NCBI GenBank assembly: GCA_947685225.1
Contig: CANTUV010000009.1
Location: forward strand, 186,001-250,000
Direction of reading: 5' to 3'
DNA length: 64,000 bases
Source: Garcia nutans
Lineage: Eukaryota; Streptophyta; Magnoliopsida; Malpighiales; Euphorbiaceae
A model generated the notes under the pieces. The model searched no databases and was not told the DNA's origin. It saw only the letters and a program-made list of their open reading frames with translations. The position numbers and the translations under genes were made by a program. This document shows, piece after piece, positions 45,019 through 57,200 of the stretch (position 1 is the stretch's first letter; each line of letters begins with the position of its first letter).

Positions 45019-47244
45019 TTAAAGAGGACATAACAAACGCGGGCTTGGAACAGCAATAAGTCGGGTCGCCCGTGGAGCGGTGAGTCCGAAAATATCATTA
45101 GTATCAAGTTCACTAGGTTTCATTCCATCAGGCAATTCCCATGTAAAACAGTGCAGAAGGTGAGCCACGGCCAATTCAAGAGCATAAAGTCCAAGTTGCA
45201 TACCTGGGCAAGATCTCCGACCCGACCCGAATGGAATAAATTCAAAATTATTTCCTTTAAAATCAGGCACACCTTGTTTCAAGAACCTTGAAGGCTTAAA
45301 CTTGTCTGGATCTTCCCATGAATTTTTATCCCTTCCAATGGCATAAGCATTGATCATTACCCGAGACTTCGCCGGAATATAATATCCGGCGACCTCGGCA
45401 TCGTCGGAAGTCTCGTGTAAGAGAAGCGGGATTGGTGGGTGAAGTCTGAGAGTTTCTTTAAGTGTACATTTCAAGAATGTCAATTTTTCAAAATCACTCT
45501 CCTCCACGCGCCGCTCAAGACCCACCACGTCGGCGAGCTCTTGCTGGACCTTTTTCATATCTTCTGGACTTCTCATCAGCTCCGTCATAGCCCATTCTAT
45601 TGCAGACGCCACCGTCTCTGTCCCACCAAACATAACGTCCTGCCGTCCACATGCAGCACACAATAAATTCTTTTGTCAAGTCGCAATAGTCATACAATTC
45701 AATCAATTTATTTCATTCGTAATATATAGAATAGAAAAATAAAATTATAAAAAAATAAAATAAAATGATACGTACTATGTCAAGATTTAAATTCTAATAA
45801 AAGGATCCATGGATTTATTTGAATATTTAATTATAATACTAAGATATTGATTTGAAAATCTAGCCTGAGTATCATGAGTTGTGACAAGTGCATGATATTT
45901 GAGTATTTTGCAAGAAACAATAATTTTTCGTGTTTCATTTAAAAGTTCAAAACTTGCAATTTGATTGTTTCATAAAATTAAAGCTTATTAAAAATTGAGA
46001 TATAGTTTAATAATAAATACATACTTTATTAGACCATAAATATAGAATTAATTTCCATTCTTTATATGTAAAATATTAAAAAGATAAATCTTATTAATGG
46101 TGATGCATGTGTATTACTAAAAAGCAATAATGATAAAAATTGAATTTTAACGTGTATTACTGAAAAATAATACACCATTTTATTCTTACCAATATTCAAT
46201 ATATTTTACTAATTGAAGAACTTAAAACAATAAAATGAGTTGAAAATTAAAGTTTCAGCCGAAATAGAATTTGTTATTTATGGAAATTATAGAGCAAAAA
46301 AAACAAAGAAAGTAACTTACCATGATAATAGCTTTGATGTTGTCTTTAGTGAGTCTGATGGAGTTTTGTAAATCAGCAGATTCATTGACTTTGGCTTCCT
46401 CGCTATAGACAGCAAGTAAATCGTCAACCATATCAGTATCATATTCAGAAACAGCAATGCCTTGAGATCTCTTTTGCACATGTTCATCAATGATCAAATC
46501 AATGAATTTATCAAGCGCTTCACGAGCCTTGGTAAGTCTTGAACTAAGACCTTGAGGATCAATCCAACCAAGCCAAGGTATAAAATCAGCAATATTAAAA
46601 GCTCCAAATAGCTTGGAAAATTCTTGTAATATCCTTATAAATTCATCTTGTCCTTCATTTTTTGAGCCGAAAGCAGCACGGTAAATTATATTCATAGTTA
46701 AAGTAAATATCAATTCTCCAACATTTACTGCTTCCCCTTTATTAATCACAAAAGATTTAACCATACTATCAACTTCATCTCTAACAGAATCCCATGACTC
46801 TTCTCTTTTTCTGCTAAAAAGCTTCATCACACAAAGCTTTCTCATTTGTCTCCAGAACGGCCCGTAATGGGCAAAAGCCATATCGGCACGATCATAAGTA
46901 AGAAAGCTTATGGCTTTAGTGGCGGGCCGATTTGAGAAAATGTTATCTTGAACTTGTAGAACTTGACGGGCAATTTCCGGCGAAGAAACAACCATCATAT
47001 GAATATTACCCATTTTCAGATGGAACAAACCACCGTATTCTTTAGCTAGTTTAGCTAATCCACGGTGGGTTATTTGGTCCATCATTAGCATGTTGCCAAT
47101 AATTGGTAACCCTTTTGGCCCTGGTGGAAATGGTAATCGCCGGCGAAGGCGAGAAATTATGCTTAAGATAATTAGGAAAGGAACTATGAAAAAGAGACTC
47201 ATGGTTATTGGGTCTTGTTTCAAAGCTTTAAGAAGAGTATCCAT
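45019..47244 (-). CDS. F5H: Cytochrome P450 CYP84A-type, ferulate/coniferaldehyde 5-hydroxylase
   Basis: Two exons, 47244-46321 (308 codons) and 45639-45019 (206 codons plus stop), join in phase 0 at KAIIM/DVMFGG across a 681-bp GTAAGT...GGCAG intron, the conserved intron site of A-type plant P450s. Start MDTLLKALKQDP (47244) fits the family better than an in-frame ATG 25 codons upstream. Residues 14-32 form an ER membrane anchor and 38-45 the PFPPGPKG hinge. GGTET (313-317) is the oxygen-binding I helix, ETLR (370-373) the K helix, and FGSGRRSCPG (445-454) the heme loop with Cys452. The 514-residue length is normal. CYP84A enzymes 5-hydroxylate coniferaldehyde and coniferyl alcohol, supplying syringyl lignin and sinapate; the assignment rests on near-family-wide motifs such as IIGNMLMMDQ and CVMKLFSRKR. 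No defect is seen, so the gene looks functional. Confidence 0.95.
45640..46320 (-). other. Intron of the CYP84A-type gene
   Basis: 681 bp, donor GTAAGT at 46320, acceptor GGCAG ending at 45640, phase 0 between Met308 and Asp309. AT-rich, with no inserted element recognised. Confidence 0.93.
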
Positions 47245-47359
47245 GGTGGGTTTTTCTTTTTTTTTTCCCCTGTTTTCTTGTTTCTGTGTGTTTGAAAGAA
47301 ACACACCACAGGCTTGCAACTTTTTGTGTTGCTAAGTTGCAGAAGGTATTACGGGGGGT

Positions 47360-47369
47360 TTATATAAAC
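47360..47369 (-). promoter_or_regulatory. TATA box of the P450 gene
   Basis: TTTATATAAA on the minus strand lies about 115 bp upstream of the start ATG, which implies a 5' leader of roughly 85-90 bases starting near 47330. I see no AC-rich lignin-type element (ACCTACC) in the next several hundred bases upstream. Confidence 0.7.
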
Positions 47370-48281
47370 TTTTTTTTTTTTAAAAAAAATTCATTTAATT
47401 TTTTATATATTTATTTTATGAGATGTTTAAAATAGGCTGCTCTTGTTGGACTCTTTCTCTCTGATTTTTCTTTTTTTTTATTTGGTCACGTATGCTAAAT
47501 TAACCCTTGTGATTTTTTTCTCATAAGAAAACAAAAAAAAATATTTTTTTATAATAGTTGTAATTTACTAAGTAATATTTACTTAATGATAAATTATTTT
47601 TCTTTTTAATATTTTTATTAATATAATAAAATTTATTATATGATAATAAAAGAAATTTTTTATTAATTTAAGCAATAAGTAAATTTATAATCAATGGTAT
47701 AACTAGAAATTAAATAAAAAAAATTAAGTCAAAAAATTTACAGTCGAATTGAAATTAAAATTAAATATTTAATATTATTGTAAAATGTATATATTTTTTA
47801 AATTTCTATAAAAATAATTCTCTTTCAAAATTTTATATTATTTATTAAATTCTAAAAATTTATTAAAATTTTTTATATGTCTTTTTATTTAATTCTTAAA
47901 TATATTAATTTATTTATAAGATTCTATTAAATTAAATTTTATAAAAATAATATTTCAAATGAGACCATTAATTTTATTTAATTCATTATTAAGTTGTAAA
48001 ATTTTAGAATTAATCGAAATATCTAATCATAAAATTTTATATATTTACTAATTAAAAATAAATATATATAGTATAAAAAAGCCAATATACATATAATTAG
48101 ACTGCATTTCATTGATATTTTTTAAATTATATTATTAATTTAGATGGTTGAAATTAAGAAAAGAAGTTAAGTCTTCTTAATCTTTCCTCATAAGCTAGGA
48201 ATCATAAGAGAAAAGATTTTATTTTAATTTTTTGAAGCATGTTCAGTTTTAATGCCAGCAAAATATAAATATACGTCATAT
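47370..48281. other. Upstream region of the P450 gene, AT-rich
   Basis: Contains T-rich and A-rich tracts and no recognised gene. Distal promoter elements cannot be assigned from the sequence alone. Confidence 0.5.
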
Positions 48282-48718
48282 GTAGGGGTGGATATCGGTC
48301 GGTTCAGTTAATTAATTGACTGAACTAGATTCTTAATTGAATTTATTTATTTAAACCGATTTTCATTTTCCAACAAATCAATTTTTTTAATTTTATAATT
48401 AAAATTTTATTTATAACAAAAATTAATATAATTAAATAATTAAATAAAGTTTATTAAAAATATACTTTATTTTGTAATAAAAGTTTATATTTATAATAAA
48501 AAATTAATATAATTAAAAAAATTAAAAAATAATAATAACTAAATAATTTTTTAATTTTTGGTTAATATTTAACCGAATCGGTTAACTATTAACCGAATCA
48601 AAAACTGAAATATTTTAAAATTATTAACTAAATTAACTAATATATAATAATTTTGGTTAACCAAACTGAATATTCAGTCAGTTAAATATTTTGTCAACTA
48701 AAATTTGCCCACCCATGC
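48282..48718. mobile_element. hAT-like MITE, about 437 bp
   Basis: The left end GTAGGGGTGGATATCGG and right end (reverse complement) GCATGGGTGGGCAAATTT form imperfect terminal inverted repeats of the TAGGGGTGGGCA type. TCATAT flanks both sides (48276-48281 and 48719-48724). The interior has AACCGAATCGGTTAACTATT-like palindromic words and no coding frame. It sits about 1 kb upstream of the P450 start codon. Confidence 0.72.
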
Positions 48719-48724
48719 TCATAT

Positions 48725-51700
48725 AATTTGAAAATAAATAGATAAATGTGAATTTTACTTTTTAGACCCATACTTTCTTATTAATTGTTAGACACCTTTT
48801 CAAGCATTTCCTTCAGCTTTGAAACAATAATAAGTCCATTATCATCCATTGTATTTGAGTTGTATAGGTTTGAATAAATAAATTTTCCTGAACTAGTTGA
48901 TTTACAAATTAAAATGTTTCTGAAATTTTAAGAAAATAAAGATATCAGAATATTAAGTTTTAATCTCTTAAAAAAATATATATATATATATATATAAGGT
49001 AAGTACTCAATTATTTCATTCTTAAATTAGCTAGCTACAAATTAAATGATTTAATTTATATTTATAAGAAGATCCTTGAACCTTAACATATTAGTATTTT
49101 TTTTTTACAACAAAAATTTTAATTAAACTCTCTCTTATATTGTGAAAGAAGCATTACTTGTCCAGTAACTCATAACTTGTAATCATCTTATTAATTACTA
49201 ACTAAACAACAAGGAATTTCGTTAATTATGTTGAGTAATTGATTGAGTAGATTTTATTGGTGCACATAATGTAAGATAAACTAATAACTAAATATTAATC
49301 AAAATTAAGAGTGCCTTTTAAGACTATTCAAATGATGCCTTTGACTATAGTAGGATTTGTTTGTATCAAAACTAGTAAGCTTTATCTTCACTGGTAATTA
49401 AATTTTAAGGCCTATTTTAATTTGTTATATTTTATTTTCTCTAATTTGAAATGAAAACATTGGATAACTACAAGGACTTAGTTCAAAATTGATTTCTTCA
49501 AATTGCTACACTCCTGAATTTATTTTTAGAAATGACAACAAGTCATTATCTACCACCTTTTTTCTGTATCAATTAAGTTTCCATTTTATTTATGGTATAC
49601 TTAGTATTCAAATATTCTCTATACTTTTTTTTATTTATCTCAAATTATTATTTATTTACTATTGTTAGTCGATATGCCAAATTTTTATTATAATCATATT
49701 TAATATATTAAAATAGGGGTATAAATTTATATTTCTAATTAAAATAATTAATTTTTCATGTTTTTAATAAAAAATATACTTATGAGTTTAGAATGGATGT
49801 AATAATCATTAAATATATATTTTTAGACGGCAATTTAGAAAATGTGTTCATTTTTCAGTCGTTGGGTAAGAGTGGAATGCTCTAATCGAGGGGTCAAAAA
49901 CTTGTTTAGATGAGATTACCAAATTAAACCTTTCCTCCTTTTATTTTATTTTTTATTTTTTATTTTTTTCTTTCACTGTGACTTTAACTTGAAATAGTCG
50001 ACATGTGTTTCACAGATGATCTAATCATAGAGGACTGGGATTAGGGGAAAAACAAAACTGTCAGTATTCTATCCATTATATAATTAATTAGCATTAGTAT
50101 TAAAAAAAAAGAGAGTGCCAAATAAGGCTTAATTAAAATAGAAACACCAAGAAAAATAAATATATAGAAATATAGATTTGAGATAAAAAAAAAATGCATG
50201 AAATACTGATCAAGGTAGCATTAAAATTAATTTTTTTAGAAAAATATAATTTTTATTGTGACTGACAAAATCAGTTTAAGAATGTTAATTCAACTATTTT
50301 GAAATTTTTATAATTTATAACCAGTTACAGCTTCACGACTATTTTCCATTCTTGAAGGGTGTGACAATTGAGACGCAAGTGATTTTGATTTGAACTTATC
50401 ATTTACGATAATTTCCCGAAAAAAAAATATATAATATATGCATATAATATGCATATTATATCCATATATATTATACTATACATATTATATATTATTATAT
50501 ATTTTTTATTTTATTTTATATATATTATATCATATATATTGTATTTTAATTTTTTGCAAATACAAAATAAATTTATTTTGATATATTTTATTTTATTTTT
50601 ATAATATTTTTAAAGTTTATTATATATATTTATTATATTATTATTTTATTAAGTATATAATTATAATAAATTATTATTTTTATATTTTTAAATTTTAATT
50701 TTAAAAATTAAAAAAAAATTTAGCAGGAATCTCCAAGAAAACGGGGATCTTTGCGGGGGCAGAACGGAGGAAAATATTTTTCCCTTTGCAATGCGGCGTC
50801 GTTAATTTTTTTTTTTTTTGTTATCTCAAAACTTTTTTTTTAGTATCAAAGCATTCTTATTTTTTTATGGTCCCAAAAAGCTAAAAAAAAATCTCATTCA
50901 GTTTTGTAATAAAGTTTCACTGTTTGAAAATAAATAATTTGTAATATTTACACAGAATAAATTTTTAAGTGATAAATTTTAGTTAACTTGTATTAATAAT
51001 AGGGAGTAATTGAAAAGAAAAAAGAATTTAGTTATTCATATAGATTTGAGTTTTAAACATGAGAATTATTTCTTTTATTTTAAATGAAATGAATTCTCAA
51101 AAGAATTGTTTCTTTTATTTTAAACATGAGGTTTGAGTTTTAAATGAAATGAATCCTATTAATAATACATTTTTAAACATGAGAATTGATAAAATAAAAA
51201 AATTTTACACAGGTTTTATATATACTTAATAAATATAAATTATGGATTTTAAACAAATGTGCTTGTTTCTTTTATTTTCTTTAAATATTTTTAGGATTTA
51301 GTTCCATTTTATTAATTTAATCGTATATGCAAAATTAAAAATCAAAATTAATTATTATGATTAACAAAATAAAAAATGGTGAAGTAAAAGAGAGTGGAAT
51401 TAGTGATCTGTAATCAGAAGTGAAAAGTGAGAGATTTTGATGCCTCACCTTATTTTTGTTCTCCATCACTGTCTGTGGTTAGACATCATAACCATTGACG
51501 GTTTCATTTCACCATTACCCATTTTAATATCCCTATTATTGAAAATTTTCCATTTACATTACTTAATTTTATTAAATATCTAGTTTTTTTCCTTTATTTT
51601 TTGTTTATACTTGAAATCATTTGTATAAGAATTAACTGTTATAATTATAACTAATGATTGATATTATTTTCATAATTATAATTATATATACTTTATTTAT

Positions 51701-53484
51701 ACTTATTTTTTATTAATTAAAATTTAATTTTTGAGATCATAATATATAAATGATAATTTTTAAATATATATGGAGAGTGAAAATTATTTTTTATTCGTCT
51801 GAAAAATATATTTAATGTCAGCTAATTATAAATTAATTAAAAATATTAAAAAATAAAAATAAAAAGGGTTGTTTATCTGTAGATTGCGTGCCTTAGCATC
51901 ACTATAACGTCATTATTAGATTGCTAACTTTCCAAGTTGTTTCCTTATATGAATATATGAGTTGGGACTTTTTTTATCAATTATTATTATTTCTTCTTAC
52001 TCTAATTAATTACTTATAATAATTAATTCTGAAAGCACTTCTAATGATTTTTTTTAAATGCTAAATGATGGAGATGTTCTTTCTGCTAGTTAATATATAA
52101 ATTATTTTATATAAATCAATATTTATATCATTAATAAATAGAATTCATAAATTTAACTTAATTAATGGTAATTAAATTCATACCCAAACCAAATTAAAAT
52201 TATATATATATTGAGTTGGTATATGTTGATGTTAGAAAAATATTTTAATGAACATACATAGATATAAAACATACATAGATATGAAAATATCTCAAAAAAA
52301 ATTTTAAAATTAACATATTTTCTAAAAATTAAAATATAAAAAAAGTGTTTAGTTTTTTTTAAAAAAATTTATTTGGTCTCACAGTCCTTAACAAAGCGTG
52401 TTGGTTTGGAATAGGACACTAAGAAATTAAAGAAATTAAAGGGAAGAAAATAAAATAAAATCGGTCCACAATGTAATTAAGTTAGATAGAAAATAATTAA
52501 TTAAAATGGGCTACGGTCAAAATCTTCAACTAAAATTCCCTCTTTTTCGAGTACTAATGTGTGTTCATCTATCTTTTCCTTTGAATCATAACCATTTTTT
52601 GCTTTTTTGATGCCACTTTGGATATTGATATGTGAAAACAGAACGTTTTAATTCTTGGATTTCAATTAATAAAATAAATCTATTCCTCATTTCGTTGACT
52701 ATTTAAAATTAGATTTTTGGGGTTAGACAAAAATTTATTTTTGGTATTAGAAAAATAAACTACGATTGAATTCCTGAAAATAACTTCTAAGTTGAATGAT
52801 TTCTTGACATGATTAGGTATGAGAGTTTTAATTTTTTTTTTAAATTGACTAATTTTAACAAGATATAGCATTTTTTTCCAAAATTTTTTTAACAAAAAAA
52901 GGGCTAATTTTTTAGGGTTTTAAAGTGAAACTACTTTTTTTCTTTTATACTTTTTTTCCTTTTCTTGCTTTTCTTTGTATACGGAAGAAATACTACACCT
53001 CAATCTAATTGATGTGGAGCTAATTAAGAATTAATAAAGTTACTTTGGTAACCATTAAGATATAGTTTTGTAATAAAATATATATTTAGATATGAATTTT
53101 ACGTGTCCTCCTCTCCATATGTAATTAATAAAAAAAAGTTTTTTTTTGGTTTGAAAAATCTAATTATTGATGTGGAGCTAAGCATTTCCTTAAAGCCATT
53201 ATATTTTTAAATTGACTTTCTTTCTATAAATTGCATATCTAAATATTGTAATTTTAAATTTCTTTTTTATCTTTTTAGTTTTTTCCTTTCACCAATGCTT
53301 TTTTTTTCTCATTATATTTCCTATAATTTATTTTTCTATTTCTTTTTCAATATTATCTTCCCTCCCCTATTTATTTATTTATTTTCTGTGAGAAGTTGAT
53401 ATATGCACAAAATTCAAACCAGAGACTTAAAATCTCGTTCAAATTAAATTGTCAAAAGCCTCTAGAGTATCACTCCAAAAAATA
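48725..53484. other. AT-rich intergenic region, no gene
   Basis: TA-rich palindromic sequence occurs at 50425-50700. It is followed by a short GC-richer patch (50725-50790, AACGGGGATCTTTGCGGGGG) that stands out from its surroundings. Repeated words around TTTTAAACATGAGAATT lie at 51050-51190. No coding or RNA gene is supported. Confidence 0.55.
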
Positions 53485-53486
53485 TA

Positions 53487-53730
53487 CTACCTCCGTATTA
53501 TTTACATAAAAAAAGTAAGATGGACACGAAAATTAAGGAAATTTTACTTTTTTCATCTCTATTTACTTAAATACCCCTAAAAAAATATCCCTCAAATTAA
53601 ACTTTTAAGACAAGGGTATAAATGATATTTTGTCTCATTCCACTCCCTAAAATTTACCTAAAATGACATATTTTCTATATAAAAGATACACCAAAAAAGA
53701 AAATTTTTCCTATCTAAATGATACGGTAGG
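53487..53730. mobile_element. Stowaway/mariner-like MITE, about 244 bp
   Basis: The left end CTACCTCCGTATTATTTACA and right end (reverse complement) CCTACCGTATCATTTAGATA are inverted repeats of the CTCCCTCCGT-type Stowaway family. The interior GGACACGAAAATTAAGGAA is also typical. TA precedes the left end (53485-53486); the right TA is not clean. Confidence 0.72.
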
Positions 53731-53889
53731 AATATATATGTATAGCCAACCCACAAGTAAAATCTTATCTTACACCCCCTTTTAGTCCTGCAAGCAAGAT
53801 GAGTAAAAAATAATAACACAAGCATATAAATAATGTCATAGGAGGTTTTTTTTAGAGAAACCCAAGTTTTTTTCCATTTGTATTGCAGG

Positions 53890-54197
53890 CAGGGTTGGCC
53901 CTGGAGTAAGCAAATAGAGCTTAATGCTTAGGACAACCCATCCAGGGAGCAACTAAAATTAAAAAAAAAAAACTAAATTTTATACATGAATATTTATATA
54001 TATAGACAACATAAAAAATTATATATAGGCAACTATATAATATATATATTTTTAATTTGTTATTTAATTTAAGTTAAAAAAATAATATCCAAGCATAATT
54101 TTAAAAATATATATATGTAATTTTTTAATACTTAATAGTATGTGTGCAATAAAAATTTTGAGTGTCCTAGGCAACTAAAATCTCAGAGCCAACCATG
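53890..54197. mobile_element. hAT-like MITE, 308 bp, with 8-bp target duplication
   Basis: The left end CAGGGTTGGCCCTGGAG and right end (reverse complement) CATGGTTGGCTCTGAGA are imperfect terminal inverted repeats of the CAGGG-CGGCCCTG type. The flanks are ATTGCAGG (53882-53889) and ATTGTAGG (54198-54205), an 8-bp target duplication with one change. The interior is AT-rich and non-coding. Confidence 0.82.
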
Positions 54198-54205
54198 ATT
54201 GTAGG

Positions 54206-57200
54206 TGCCCAGACCAAAACTTGAGACCATGCCAATTAGGAATAGACCCGAAGTCCATGTGTTATCAGTTAATAACATAAAACTACTCCTTTAAAAAAAA
54301 AAAACACAAAATGACCAAGTAAAGGTTGGAGAAACTTAACTAGTTAAGAGGAAAAAAAAAGGGCAGGTAAAAAGATCTGAAAATATAAATAAGAAAGGTT
54401 CAAAATTATTCTAGATGAATGGGACTAATTATGTATGTGTAAATCTAAAAACCTCTCATTTCAATGCTCTTCTCTATTGTGTTCGTATTCATATGCAAAT
54501 TAATTTCAAGATATGGTTCTTATTTGCTATTCTAAGATTATTCTAAGGTTTTGATCGTCACAATTCGAGTTGACTAATTGCTCTAATTATTAGGTTGGCA
54601 TGGTCTAAAAATAAACCACATAAAGTGTTTTTAATAATTTACACTTTGAAGCCTTATAGTAGATATTGAAAAGATAATTTTTATTTAAATTGTATGTAAA
54701 GATTTTAGTTAACTATTATTAATAGTTTGAGAATTAATTTTAGATCATGTGGTTACATGGAACTCTATAAATTAATTTCTATCTAATAATCTACATATAC
54801 TAGCTAGAATAACGAAAAATAGTATCAGAACTTAATTATTAATAAAAAAAATATAGAATATTGCCTCGTAAAAATATATTTAACTAGATTATAAATATAA
54901 GTCTAATAATGAGTACGTTATAGATTTAAGTAAACTGTATCACACATGAGACGATGAAGAGCATATGAGATATTTTAATATTAATTGATTTTTATCAATT
55001 TATATTTAATTATTATTTTTTATTATTTTTTTATGTATTAAGAGTCGCGTTAATTAATTATAAAATTTATTTAGATATTTAATAATAATATGTATTTTTA
55101 GATTTGAGAGGATTGATTACATGTAGAGAAAGAAAAACACCATATTATATCTAAAAATTAATACAATAATTATTATAATATTTTATTATTTATTTATTTT
55201 TATTTATAATAAAAATTATATTCACTGTCTGAATATAAATCATAATTATATTTTTTATTTTTTTAACTTTTAAATTTTTGTATCCACTATTTAGATACAA
55301 ATATATTTTAATAAATTTTGCCATCTTTATTTTATTATTTTTAAGAATTTTATTATTCTTATGGGTACATATTTATTTATTTGTTGATAACTTAATTCTT
55401 ATATTTAATACCTGAATATAATAATTTTATACTATTAAATGATTTAATATTTTTTTAAATTTTATATATTTTTTAAAAATTATATTTACTCTCTTGACAT
55501 GATTATTCTAGTTTTAATATTTTTACTTATATTTTATAATTTATTAATAAAAATATATTTTAAAAGATATTTTAATTAAAGCATACTTGAATTTAAAACT
55601 CGATTTCGATTTCGAATGCTTATATACCCACTTGATAAAATTAAAGTCCTTGTAGTTTGATTAATTATTTTTATTGTTATTTATATTATTGTTGTTGTTG
55701 ATATTATTATCGTTATGTCTACTTTTTAGATATAATTCTTTTATTATAGTTATATTTTTTATTTTTAATAATTACTATTTATTTATTATTTTTTTATTTA
55801 CTATTTGGATATGATTATTAGATTCATTTAATTAATATAATTGCATTTGTGTACACATCTATTTTATAAATACAAAATTTAAATAATTTTTGCCATGATA
55901 TTTATATTATATTTTAATAATGGGTCCAGTAAACAAAATACGCAAAATTATTGATATTTATTAAAAAAGAAGAATTAATAATAAATTAAAATGTTGGTTA
56001 GACTTATTAAAAAATTAAAATAAATTCTATCATAATAATTATTTAATTCAAGAAGTAAAAACAACAACAATAATAATATAATAATAATGGCAAGATTATC
56101 TTTCTCATGTGCAACTTATTATTATTATTATTACTTAATTTAATTATTTGAACCAAAAAAAGAGTAAATAATAAAAGAAAGAGCAAATAAAAGAGTGACA
56201 AACATAAAATTTTAAAAAATGGGCCCGTAATACCTAAGCCCCATATTTGTTTATATATATATATATATATAATAAGTAAAAGTAGATGTGATCCTTTAAA
56301 AAAAGAGTAAATGTGATTTGATTTTTTGCGCATTGAGCCACTATAATTTTCATCATTGTATTTTTTTGTCGGCTCCCTTCTAGTATTTTTTATGGTGCAA
56401 GCATGCAGTAATAATAAAAAATATATTTATATATCAGCTGTTAGAATTTTTTTTAAAAAAATAATAATTTACTTGCATTAAAATTCTCCAATTTTCTTTT
56501 TATCGAAAAAAAAGCTCTCTTTTATCCCAATTTATTCTAATTATCCACTGAGCCATTCATCATTCTCACCTATTTTTTTAGACCCAAATAACAAATATGC
56601 TTTCTTTAGCTCAAATCCTCACTCTTGATAACCTCTTTCAAGTATTTGTCCTTGGTATTCATCCTTAAATTACAAGCAAAATTTTAGACTTTCATCTAAT
56701 TTTCTTTTTATTTTTTGTTATTCATTTTCAGTCTATTCTCTATATTTTTATGGAGGTTTTTTTTGTTTGTTTATCATTCCTTTTTTTTTGTTTGCTGAGT
56801 TTCTAACATCTATCAACCTGGAGATTGACTTATATTTGCTTTGCTATTTTTTTGTTGTACATTATTGGTTCTATATTTTTTATTTTTTTTACTTATTTTT
56901 TGTTTTGATTTTTTGATGAAGTTAGATTTTCTCATGTGTTTTACTCTAGTACATGGTGATTAGTGAATTTTAGTTGTATTTAAATTTAGAAATTTACAGG
57001 CAATTAAGGATAATGTTTGTGTATTTTTTGAATGTGTCTTATATTTCCTTCAAATTATGATTTTTATACTACTATTTATATTCAAGAAGAATGATGTTGT
57101 ATATATTTTTACCTAAAATTATAATAAGAAATAATACATATAATTTCAGTAAAAAATAAATAAATAAAGCTTATAATTTATTTACCTAATAAATAATGAA

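Noticed and set aside
56043..56333. 96-codon minus-strand frame
   Set aside because: Made of TA and ATT microsatellite codons (Ile-Tyr and Asn runs); no gene signal.
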